Shown here in pieces: positions 7,340 through 14,281 of a DNA stretch of 28,673 bases. Within the stretch, counting starts at the first letter, position 1; each line of letters begins with the position of its first letter. The notes under the pieces were generated by a model. That model was not told the origin of the DNA. It ran no database searches and was given only the letters and a program-made list of their open reading frames with translations. Source of the DNA: JBAZOJ01 sp041648755 (GTDB lineage: Bacteria; Planctomycetota; B143-G9); contig JBAZOJ010000015.1 of the NCBI GenBank assembly GCA_041648755.1, forward strand, positions 1-28,673, written 5' to 3'. Both the position numbers and the translations under genes were made by a program.

Positions 7340-8134
7340 TTACTTCAGTTCGCGCAATACCCGGAAACCGTAGTCGTAATTCGGGCGCACGGGCGAGCTC
7401 GGATGTCGGGTCCACACCTCGCAGGGGTCGTAAAACCCGCCGCCGCGCAACACGCATGTTGTAAGCCTGAATAACGGGTCAATCCCCTTCGAGCCCTTGT
7501 ATGGCCTGTAGTCTGATGAAGTCCATTCCCAGGCATTATCGCACATTCCGTACAGGCCTGTCTCGTCAGGTGGCAGGGCTCGCACGGGATGGGTGTATTT
7601 CCATTGCTCCCGGACCTTGACAAGCGCAGCCTCATCGTACACTTCCCTGCTGTTGCCTTGGCGGGCTGCGTACTCCCATTCCTCCTCGGTAGGCAGGCGA
7701 TATTCGGCATCCTCTACTTCACTGACGTACTTGCAGAACTGCTCGGCATCGTCTCGGGATATGCTGATAACGGGGCATTGGTCATCGGGCGCATACTTCG
7801 CAAGCGACTCCCACAGTCCCCATTTGTGATGGCGGTTCATTTTGAAGTACTTCGTCCAGATTTCGACCGTTATCTCGGTATCCGAGATGAAGAAATCTCC
7901 GACCTCCGCTTCGTATGCCGGGCCTGCGGTCGAGTTGACATCGTCAGTGCCGATCTTGGAAGTCCCGGATGAGATAGGAATGAAGGCAATCCCAAATGAA
8001 TCGGTGAACTTGGCAAAGGGCACTGCGGGCTTGATCGGAACATCTGTCTTGCCCGGCTTTTCGTGGGCGCAGCCCTGGGCTAAGAAGCAGACGGCCAATG
8101 CCGAAAGAAGGACAATCGCTGCGGAGCGCTTCAT
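7340..8134 (-). CDS. FGE-sulfatase (SUMF1)-fold lipoprotein
   Basis: 264 aa with a lipoprotein-type signal peptide: basic MKR, hydrophobic core, then LAQGC with Cys22 as the likely lipidation site. The rest is a formylglycine-generating-enzyme (C-type-lectin-like) domain. Recognisable blocks are EITVEIWTKY, PVISISRDDAEQFCKY, RLPTEEEWEYAAR, GLYGMCDNAWEWT, VLRGGGF and a terminal GFRV. In catalytic FGEs two copper-binding Cys follow the GG(S/G) block; here the aligned positions appear to be Asp and Trp, and only one displaced Cys is present. A binding or structural role is therefore more likely than sulfatase activation. Its ATG overlaps the upstream methyltransferase stop (TGATG), implying translational coupling. 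No sulfatase is nearby. Confidence 0.88.
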   Translation of the reverse strand: MKRSAAIVLLSALAVCFLAQGCAHEKPGKTDVPIKPAVPFAKFTDSFGIAFIPISSGTSKIGTDDVNSTAGPAYEAEVGDFFISDTEITVEIWTKYFKMNRHHKWGLWESLAKYAPDDQCPVISISRDDAEQFCKYVSEVEDAEYRLPTEEEWEYAARQGNSREVYDEAALVKVREQWKYTHPVRALPPDETGLYGMCDNAWEWTSSDYRPYKGSKGIDPLFRLTTCVLRGGGFYDPCEVWTRHPSSPVRPNYDYGFRVLRELK

Positions 8135-8976
8135 CAGGATTCCTTCTTCGCTGTGATAAGCGCCAACGAGAAGTAGTCGCCGGACGCGGGGATGACATTG
8201 TCGGGATGCTCAGGCCAATGGCCGGACGCGAATTCCTCAAAGTTGGTTATCCGCATGTCGAAGGTCCGCAGCGCAATATCAACCTCCGGCAGTGAAATGA
8301 GATCTGCCAGATGCCGTTCTTCAGCCGTTTCGGCTCCCGCGCAATTCGGGTCCAGCAACAGCAGATGCGCGAACAGAAGGGTTCCTCCCGGCTTCAGTAC
8401 CCTCGCTGCCTCTCCGGCTGCGAGCCGGGCATTGGGGATGTTGTTGAAGCCCGCGAGCGTCACAACACGGTCAATGACGGAATTGCGGAAGGGAAGTTGC
8501 CTTGGGCTCGCGGCGATGCAGAAGGGCTGCCGCTTTCCGCTCTCCTTGAATGCTTTGGCAATCCCGCACAGAATATGTGGCGATGTGTCGGTGGCAATCA
8601 GCATCGAGCGCATGACGGGGGCTTCGGCCAGGGCCTGTATGATCCGGCCTGTTCCGCTTTCGATGTCAAGGGTGAAGCCCAGCTTGGATGAGACGCGCTC
8701 CACTATCTGATCGATCATCCCTCCCAGGGCGTCGGAGACGAACGATGGCAATAGCAGTTCATCTCGCAACCGCAGAGAGGCAAATACGTCCGCGCGTGCG
8801 ACTTCCTTTGGCCAGGGCGATTCCGGCGATTGGACGGGGCCGGGCCTGAGCACGGGGATGCCCTCGACCTTGACGAACTTCGCGTTGCAGGAAGGGCAGG
8901 CGAAGCCCTCGGCGGATATTTCCAGTGCGCCAAGACAGGAAGGGCAGGCAAGAATCTCTTTAAGTACGTCTATCAT
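8134..8976 (-). CDS. Trm112-like zinc domain plus SAM-dependent methyltransferase
   Basis: 280 aa. Residues 1-45 form a Trm112p-like zinc domain with two CPSC knuckles followed by KFVKVEGIPVLRPG. A class I methyltransferase fold follows: motif I is the slightly degenerate ESGTGRI, then ATDTSP for the acidic ribose-binding strand, a basic PRQLPFRNSVIDRV strand, and VLKPGGTLLFAHL, typical of Methyltransf_11 proteins. The substrate cannot be read from the sequence. It is the first gene of the run that continues through the FGE-like lipoprotein and the five zinc-ribbon membrane proteins, and its TGA overlaps the next ATG. A -10-like TACAAT ends 8 bases before the ATG and no Shine-Dalgarno is present, so the message may be leaderless. 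Confidence 0.9.
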   Translation of the reverse strand: MIDVLKEILACPSCLGALEISAEGFACPSCNAKFVKVEGIPVLRPGPVQSPESPWPKEVARADVFASLRLRDELLLPSFVSDALGGMIDQIVERVSSKLGFTLDIESGTGRIIQALAEAPVMRSMLIATDTSPHILCGIAKAFKESGKRQPFCIAASPRQLPFRNSVIDRVVTLAGFNNIPNARLAAGEAARVLKPGGTLLFAHLLLLDPNCAGAETAEERHLADLISLPEVDIALRTFDMRITNFEEFASGHWPEHPDNVIPASGDYFSLALITAKKES

Positions 8977-8984
8977 ACGGTCCC

Positions 8985-9012
8985 ATTGTACAAATTACCC
9001 GCGGCGATGCAA
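8985..9012 (-). promoter_or_regulatory. Candidate promoter of the methyltransferase/zinc-ribbon operon
   Basis: On the minus strand a TTGCAT (weak -35) is followed after 16 bases by TACAAT (5 of 6 consensus bases). The expected transcription start coincides with the region of the ATG at 8976. This is the only clear promoter-like sequence found before the eight-gene run. Confidence 0.45.
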
Positions 9013-9075
9013 CCGGCGAACTGCTTTCAGCTTCAGTTCGCACACTTGCCTTAATTCGCAAACGCAAAAGACTGG

Positions 9076-9462
9076 CTACACGCGCTGCTGCAGGATCTCG
9101 AAAGCGTTGCCGAACGGGTCGCGTACCCCTATGAACCGTCCAAACGGGCAGTCGCCGATGCCGGACTCTTCCTTTGCCCACGAACAGGGGACAAACTCCA
9201 CGCCTTTGGCCTTCCAGTCGGCATGGATTGCATCTATGTCCTGAACAAGGAACACGGGAATAATGCCGGTGGCGTCGGGATAGCCGTTGTCGGCTCTTCT
9301 GTCAACTTTGTACAGCAGGCAGAGGGGACCACCATGAAGGCAGATTTCCACGACGTGCGTGGAGTGCGACAGCATCTCGAATCCGAGCGTGTCCACGTAG
9401 TATGCGCGCGCCTTCTCAAGGTCGGTGACATTGATCTGCAGAATCACGAGCCCGATCTTCAT
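9076..9462 (-). CDS. Glyoxalase/bleomycin-resistance-fold (VOC) protein
   Basis: 128 aa, a single vicinal-oxygen-chelate domain of two beta-alpha-beta-beta-beta units. The first unit opens MKIGLVILQINVTDLEKARAYYVDTLGFEM; the second ends RDPFGNAFEILQQ, the classic closing motif with the Glu usually used as a metal ligand. The substrate is unknown: VOC proteins include lyases, dioxygenases and drug-binding proteins. The ATG at 9462 is chosen because AAAGGAG lies just upstream. The open frame runs on to 9639, but that stretch holds a palindrome and promoter-like sequence, so it is not coding. It is a single-gene unit divergent from the RNase G cluster. Confidence 0.88.
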   Translation of the reverse strand: MKIGLVILQINVTDLEKARAYYVDTLGFEMLSHSTHVVEICLHGGPLCLLYKVDRRADNGYPDATGIIPVFLVQDIDAIHADWKAKGVEFVPCSWAKEESGIGDCPFGRFIGVRDPFGNAFEILQQRV

Positions 9463-9476
9463 GGCAACTCCTTTCG

Positions 9477-9490
9477 TGAAGTATACTTCA
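9477..9490. promoter_or_regulatory. Perfect 14-bp palindrome (candidate operator)
   Basis: TGAAGTATACTTCA reads the same on both strands. It contains a -10-like TATACT on the minus strand and lies about 15-28 bases before the VOC gene start. A repressor binding here would block that gene. The regulator is not identified in this window. Confidence 0.55.
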
Positions 9491-9632
9491 ATATGGCGCT
9501 CTGACCGGTCGAAGTGAAGAGCCCTGACCCGGAGCATTTGCCCGGCGAAACCAGCAGGTCTCACATAGCGCTCACGGTCAGAAGTGGCGCCTGTTTCGGG
9601 CTGCAATTCTACAACTGTTTGAGCGGAAAGCT

Positions 9633-9661
9633 CTGGCAATTCGCCAAAAGCGGGATATAAT
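9633..9661 (+). promoter_or_regulatory. Candidate promoter of the TIGR03936-rng-rplU-rpmA cluster
   Basis: CTGGCA (4 of 6 -35 bases), a 17-base spacer and a perfect TATAAT. The -10 box ends 31 bases before the ATG at 9693. The remainder of 9463-9692 holds no gene. Confidence 0.6.
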
Positions 9662-9692
9662 CCGCCCCTTGTTTTAGCTTCGGATAGACCGT

Positions 9693-10361
9693 ATGGTATA
9701 TGACCCGACCGTCCTCGCGTTCAAGATACGCCTCGAATTCTGCAGGGACGAGTTGGGGTCCTATTTTCCGCATCAGGACGTGCTGAACGCTTTCGAGCGG
9801 GCGGTGAGAAGGGCCGGTGTGCCCATCAGGTTTACCGAGGGATTCGACCCTCATCCCCGCATCGCGCTTCCGTACGCCCTGAGTGTAGGTATTGCCGGAG
9901 AGCAAGAGATCCTTGAAATCGAGTTGAGTGCCTGGCGCAAGCCTTCCGAGATCGTGGCGGGTATTAACGAGTTCCTTCCACGCGGAATCAAAGCGCTGAG
10001 GGCCTGGCTGATAGACGCGCGACGGGCTTCGTTCGTGGTTACCTCGATGACATTCGAGGCAGCAATTCCCGATGAATTGCGTGACCGCGCGCATGCCGGC
10101 GCAACGCAACTGCTTGCGAGCGAAACATACGTTGTCGAAAGAGGCAACGAGGATGGCTCGAAGCGCAGGCAGGTTGACATTAAACAGTACATCGAGAGCC
10201 TGACCATCGAGGGTTCGCGGCTGGTTATGAAGCTGGCTTACACCCTCAAAGGGACCGCAAGGCCCCGTGAGATCGTAGAGGCCGTCGTTGGCCCGGGTAC
10301 GATAGACGTTAGGCTCGTTCCGATACGGAAATTGAGTTTGGAGATCAGGAATGCCGACTGA
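9693..10361 (+). CDS. TIGR03936-type radical-SAM-linked protein (DUF2344)
   Basis: 222 aa. The N-terminal half matches the family signature: a KIRLEFCRDELGSYFPHQDVLNAFERA-type start, then RRAGVPIRFTEGFDPHPRIALPYALSVG. These proteins are normally encoded next to, or fused with, a TIGR03960 B12-binding radical SAM protein and just before RNase G/E, L21 and L27. Here the RNase/L21/L27 part is intact but the radical SAM partner is missing upstream, where a divergent VOC gene lies. The biochemical role is not established; co-occurrence points to RNA or ribosome modification. The stop overlaps the RNase start by 11 bases. The ATG at 9693 has only a weak GGA upstream. Confidence 0.9.
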   Translation: MVYDPTVLAFKIRLEFCRDELGSYFPHQDVLNAFERAVRRAGVPIRFTEGFDPHPRIALPYALSVGIAGEQEILEIELSAWRKPSEIVAGINEFLPRGIKALRAWLIDARRASFVVTSMTFEAAIPDELRDRAHAGATQLLASETYVVERGNEDGSKRRQVDIKQYIESLTIEGSRLVMKLAYTLKGTARPREIVEAVVGPGTIDVRLVPIRKLSLEIRNAD

Positions 10362-11895
10362 GCGCCCCACGGGCCGTTATATGCTCATTAACGTCTTCGA
10401 GCAGGACGAGATACGAATCGCCATCTGCAACGGGGACGAAGTTGCAGGCTTTTTCCTCGAGCGTAAGGCTGAGGAGCAACTGACCGGCAACATCTATCGC
10501 GGTCGTGTTGAGAACATCGTTCCAAGCCTTCAGGCTGCCTTCGTGAACATTGGCGAGGCCAGGAACGGTTTCATTCATATCAGCGACCTGATCTACCCGG
10601 ACGGCGGATACAGAGGGTTGATTCCAAAGCGCAAGAGGAAAGCCCCTCCTGCCGATAACCGGCAGATGACCATTCAGGAAGTCCTGTACGAAGGTCAGGA
10701 ACTGCTGGTTCAGGTAACGAAGGAAGGAATCGGCCAGAAGGGCCCGGCCCTGACGACTTATCTCAGCCTTCCCGGCCGTTACCTGGTGCTGATGCCTGCT
10801 TTGCAGCGCAAGGGCGTGTCGCTTCGCATCGAAGATGAAGACACTCGGTCGAAGCTGAAAGACTTGCTCAAGACTCTTGCCGCCAAGCGCGATTTCGGCG
10901 TCATCGTCCGCACCGCTGGCTCCAACGTGGGCATAGACGCGATCAAGCAGGATTTCAGGTACTTGGAAGCTCTTTGGGAAGCAATAAAGCGTACCGTTAA
11001 GGCGTCGGCAGCCCCTGCGCTGATCTACAAGGAATCCGACCTTGTGCTCCGCGCGATCAGGGACATTTTTACCGACGATATCACGGCGTGCTATATCGAC
11101 GAGAAAACCGCGTGTTCGCGCGTTCGTGAGTTTATGCGCGCGCTTATGCCGAGTTCCGTCGATCGCATCAAGGACTTCGCCGAGCGCGTCCCGATCTTCG
11201 ACCACTTCAAGATCGAGGATCAGATCGCTTCGCTCGCGCAGAGGAAGATTCCCCTGCAACGAGGCGCCCAGCTTGTGATTGACCAGACCGAGGCTATGGT
11301 GACGATCGACGTCAACTCTGGTCGCCTGAAAGAAGAGACGTTCTCGGAGACGCTGCTGTCCACCAACCTTGTCGCCGCGAAGGAAATCGCGCGCCAGATA
11401 AGGCTGCGGGACCTCTCGGGGCTGATCGTGATCGATTTCATCGACATGGATAACCCGGCGCACAGAAAGCAGCTTTACGACGAGTTTTGCCGTTTCATGG
11501 CCGAGGACAAGGCCCGGAAGATGATGAGTCCGCTCTCCGAGTTCTGCGTGCTGGAGCTTACCCGCCAGCGCCAGAGGACAGGCCTTGCGCGCTCTCTCTT
11601 CCAGAAGTGCGAAACCTGCGGCGGCCGTGGATACATCGAAAGTGTGCAGACGACGACCATCAGTATTCTGCGCAAGGTCCGCAAGGGGATGTCGGTGCCC
11701 AACGCCATTAAAGTTGAGGCTGCCGTCCACCCGCACATGTCTCTGATCATGTTGAACGCGAAACGGCGCGAAGTTACCAGGCTTGAAGACTTTTACGGTT
11801 GCGGCGTGGTGTTCGTTGTGGATCCCACCTGCACTCCGGAGGACGTCAAGGTTACGGCTGTCCTCGAAAACGGCGAAAAAGTAGTAGTCAGTTGA
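10351..11895 (+). CDS. rng: Ribonuclease G/E family endoribonuclease
   Basis: 514 aa. An endoribonuclease for rRNA maturation and mRNA decay. The N-terminal S1 domain is clear (GNIYRGRVENIVPSLQAAFVNIG, about 46-70, then FIHISDL). The catalytic Mg-binding aspartates lie at about 320 (TIDVNSGR) and about 362 (VIDFIDM), spaced as in E. coli RNase E. The zinc-link CETC motif lies at 420-423 and joins protomers. The length fits RNase G with no long degradosome scaffold. The ATG at 10351 has GGAG 7 bases upstream and overlaps the previous stop; an ATG at 10381 is possible but lacks a ribosome site. rplU follows after 14 bases, a classic arrangement. Confidence 0.97.
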   Translation: MPTERPTGRYMLINVFEQDEIRIAICNGDEVAGFFLERKAEEQLTGNIYRGRVENIVPSLQAAFVNIGEARNGFIHISDLIYPDGGYRGLIPKRKRKAPPADNRQMTIQEVLYEGQELLVQVTKEGIGQKGPALTTYLSLPGRYLVLMPALQRKGVSLRIEDEDTRSKLKDLLKTLAAKRDFGVIVRTAGSNVGIDAIKQDFRYLEALWEAIKRTVKASAAPALIYKESDLVLRAIRDIFTDDITACYIDEKTACSRVREFMRALMPSSVDRIKDFAERVPIFDHFKIEDQIASLAQRKIPLQRGAQLVIDQTEAMVTIDVNSGRLKEETFSETLLSTNLVAAKEIARQIRLRDLSGLIVIDFIDMDNPAHRKQLYDEFCRFMAEDKARKMMSPLSEFCVLELTRQRQRTGLARSLFQKCETCGGRGYIESVQTTTISILRKVRKGMSVPNAIKVEAAVHPHMSLIMLNAKRREVTRLEDFYGCGVVFVVDPTCTPEDVKVTAVLENGEKVVVS

Positions 11896-11909
11896 ACAGG
11901 AGTGTTCAG

Positions 11910-12221
11910 ATGTACGCTATGGTTGAAGATCGCGGAAAGCAGTATAAAATGGTCCCCGGCGAAACGGTCGTCATAGACCTGCTCGATGGCGAAAGCGGGA
12001 CTGAGATCCGTTTCGACAAGGTTCTTGTCGTGCGCACGGACGCCGGAATGAGAACAGGCGAGCCGTACGTCAGCGGTGTCGCTGTGGTGACCGAACTGGT
12101 TGACCACTTCCGCGGCGTGAAAATCGTCATCGGCAAGTACAAGAGGCGCAAAAACTATAACCGCAAGAACGGACACCGCCAGCCCTATACGCGCGTCCGT
12201 GTCAAGGAAATCGTGGCTTAA
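11910..12221 (+). CDS. rplU: 50S ribosomal protein L21
   Basis: 103 aa, the standard L21 length. It binds 23S rRNA in the large subunit. Diagnostic parts are the start MYAMVEDRGKQYK, the central GEPYVSGVAVVTELVDHFRG and the basic YKRRKNYNRKNGHRQPYTRV tail. The ATG at 11910 has AGGAG 8 bases upstream. The open frame extends back into the RNase gene but only this start gives a normal L21. It is co-transcribed with rng and rpmA. Confidence 0.98.
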   Translation: MYAMVEDRGKQYKMVPGETVVIDLLDGESGTEIRFDKVLVVRTDAGMRTGEPYVSGVAVVTELVDHFRGVKIVIGKYKRRKNYNRKNGHRQPYTRVRVKEIVA

Positions 12222-12239
12222 GCCTGAAAGGAGCGCACC

Positions 12240-12488
12240 ATGGCTCATAAAGTAGGTCAGGGCTCAACTCGTAACGGTCGTGATTCCAAGCCGAAATATC
12301 GCGGAGTGAAGCGTTACTCCGGTCAGATCGTTACGGCTGGCACCATCATCGTCCGCCAGTGCGGCACCCCGATCAAGCCCGGCCTCAACGTCGGGCTCGG
12401 CAGAGATTTTACAATCTTCGCCCTCGTGGACGGCGTAGTCAACTTCGAGAACCGTCGCCGCGTTTCAGTGATGCCGGTCCCAAAGTAA
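12240..12488 (+). CDS. rpmA: 50S ribosomal protein L27
   Basis: 82 aa. L27 lies near the peptidyl-transferase centre, where its flexible N-terminus reaches the tRNA ends. The start MAHKVGQGSTRNGRDS and the segment GTIIVRQCGTPIKPGLNVGLGRDFTIFALVDG are typical. It begins directly with AHK, without the cleaved Firmicutes-type leader. AAAGGAG precedes the ATG. The usual downstream gene obg is absent; a terminator and a MurJ-like gene follow. Confidence 0.98.
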   Translation: MAHKVGQGSTRNGRDSKPKYRGVKRYSGQIVTAGTIIVRQCGTPIKPGLNVGLGRDFTIFALVDGVVNFENRRRVSVMPVPK

Positions 12489-12505
12489 GTTCTTAGACTT
12501 GGATT

Positions 12506-12546
12506 CCGGCGACGGTCCCCCACAAGGGGCTGTCGCCGGTTTTTTT
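12506..12546 (+). terminator. Intrinsic terminator after rpmA
   Basis: CCGGCGAC (12506-12513) pairs with GTCGCCGG (12532-12539), and an inner G/C stem closes on a CCACAA loop. Seven T residues follow (12540-12546). The next gene's ATG begins 7 bases later. Confidence 0.92.
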
Positions 12547-12552
12547 ATCCCT

Positions 12553-14262
12553 ATGAACGACCAGCGCATCCCCAATCAGACTGCTCCTTCCCAGCCCCCG
12601 CCTGACAAGGGGGCCGAAGGTTCGCACGCCGACAGCGGGGCCACAATCGCCCGGTTCGCTGCCATCGTCTCCGTCTTCAAGCTATCCAATTTCGTTATGG
12701 GCATCGTCGTCAAGTCGCTCTTCTCGGCCTTTGCCAAGAAGGCGATTACAGACGCGTATTTCTGGGCATGGGAGAACTTCAACTTCGTATTCCTCGTCGG
12801 TGAGGATCTTCTTGGCTCCTGCTTCCTTCCGGTGTTTGTTCACGCCAAGAACCGCGACGGCGAGAAATCTGCCTGGCAGTTCGCCGGAACGGTGTTGGCG
12901 ATCCAGGGAATGTTCGCCCTGTTCTTCGTATCCCTTGGCATCATCTTCTCCGGGTACTGGGTCGGCACGGTCGGTGAGGATCTGCGCGAGCCACTTCTCG
13001 CCCGGCGTCTTCTGATTACGTTCCTGGCTGGCCTTGCATTTATGACGCTTGCCTCCACGCTCAGCCTTAACCTTAACGCCTACAAGAAGTTCACTCTCGC
13101 CGCGTTCTCCGAGTTCGTCAACAAGCTGATGATCGTGGCGTTCTTTATGGTCGGGGCGTTGTTCATTCTGCCGATGGTTGGGCTCACCCGGCAGGATGAG
13201 GCATTCGGCAGATGGGCGATGTTCGGGGCGGCCGCTGGCTTCTCCTTCGGGGCGATGCTGAAATTCCTCCTGAACATCTGGGGCCTCAGAGGGCAACTGA
13301 AGGAGCATTTCAAGCTCGTGCTGAAATTCGATACGCCCGAAATGAAATCGCTGGGCCTGCTTCTGCTGGTCCTCTTCATTGGCTCCATCGGCGGGAAAGT
13401 GCGCGACCTGATCGAACTGATGTTCAAACAGCGCATCGAGGGCGTCATATCGTATGTTTCCTACGCCAAGTCGCTGAAGGAAGTGGCCGTCATCGTTTTC
13501 CCGTTCACGCTGGGCGTCGTCCTCTTCCCGTACCTTTCCGAGGCCGTCGCACGGCAGGACAAGCACAGGCTTGTGGCTCTTACGATGAACTCGATGAGAA
13601 TGATGTTCTTCGTGTTCATCCCGATTATCCTTGCCTACGTGTTCTTCCGCACTGAGATTGCCGGCACTCTGTTCTTCAACGCGGAGCGATTCGGCCTGAA
13701 GGACATCAGCGCGACCGGCATGATCGTGAGCATATACGCCATCGGATTCTTCGCATACATCACCGAGATCATTACGCTGCAGGTGTTCTTCAGCTTCAAG
13801 GATGTGGTAACACCTACAGTGGTCTCTCTCCTGTGCGCGGTGCTGGATGTTGCCGTGGTCTGGGCGACTTTCGACGCATACACCTATATGTCGATTCCCA
13901 TTGCCTATGTCGTGTCAAGGGTGGTTAAGGCAATCGCGCTGATGCTGCTCTTGATGCCGCAGTTCAGGGGCGCACTGGGCAACGAGGGCAGAAGGTGGCT
14001 GACGTTCGCCTGGAAGATAATCGTTGTCGGAGCCGTGGGCGCGGCGGCGTGCTTTGCGGTCCAGCATCTGCTGCCCGAAATCACCCTCGGCAATGCTTCC
14101 CGTATGATCTGCCTCAAGCACACTGCGATGGGCCTTATGGCCACTGCCTTGGCTGTCTTCGCGGCCGCCTATGCCGTGAGGCTTGCCGAGTTCCATGAGA
14201 CGGTGAATGTGTTCGGTCGCGTGGCAAGGAAAGTGACGTCGAAGTTCAGCCGAAAGGGCTGA
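12553..14262 (+). CDS. Divergent MurJ/MviN-like MOP-superfamily transporter
   Basis: 569 aa with about 14 hydrophobic segments, in the MurJ/MviN branch of the MOP flippase superfamily. Family-like features are TDAYFWAWENFNF near 66-78, VISYVSYAKSLKEV, and TLGVVLFPYLSEAVARQD. By manual alignment the four arginines reported essential in E. coli MurJ (R18, R24, R52, R270) are Lys43, Met49, Phe80 and Ser, while the Asp39 equivalent is kept (Asp67). It may therefore move another lipid-linked substrate. A proline-rich 30-residue N-terminus precedes TM1. The ATG at 12553 has no ribosome site and lies directly after the rpmA terminator; the open frame also extends upstream to a TTG at 12499, which would put the start before the hairpin. 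Confidence 0.8.
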   Translation: MNDQRIPNQTAPSQPPPDKGAEGSHADSGATIARFAAIVSVFKLSNFVMGIVVKSLFSAFAKKAITDAYFWAWENFNFVFLVGEDLLGSCFLPVFVHAKNRDGEKSAWQFAGTVLAIQGMFALFFVSLGIIFSGYWVGTVGEDLREPLLARRLLITFLAGLAFMTLASTLSLNLNAYKKFTLAAFSEFVNKLMIVAFFMVGALFILPMVGLTRQDEAFGRWAMFGAAAGFSFGAMLKFLLNIWGLRGQLKEHFKLVLKFDTPEMKSLGLLLLVLFIGSIGGKVRDLIELMFKQRIEGVISYVSYAKSLKEVAVIVFPFTLGVVLFPYLSEAVARQDKHRLVALTMNSMRMMFFVFIPIILAYVFFRTEIAGTLFFNAERFGLKDISATGMIVSIYAIGFFAYITEIITLQVFFSFKDVVTPTVVSLLCAVLDVAVVWATFDAYTYMSIPIAYVVSRVVKAIALMLLLMPQFRGALGNEGRRWLTFAWKIIVVGAVGAAACFAVQHLLPEITLGNASRMICLKHTAMGLMATALAVFAAAYAVRLAEFHETVNVFGRVARKVTSKFSRKG

Positions 14263-14281
14263 CAATGACGCTGGAGCAATA

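Noticed and set aside
9463..9639. Extension of the VOC gene upstream of 9462
   Set aside because: It contains the palindrome, a -10-like box and the ribosome site; VOC domains begin at the ATG at 9462.
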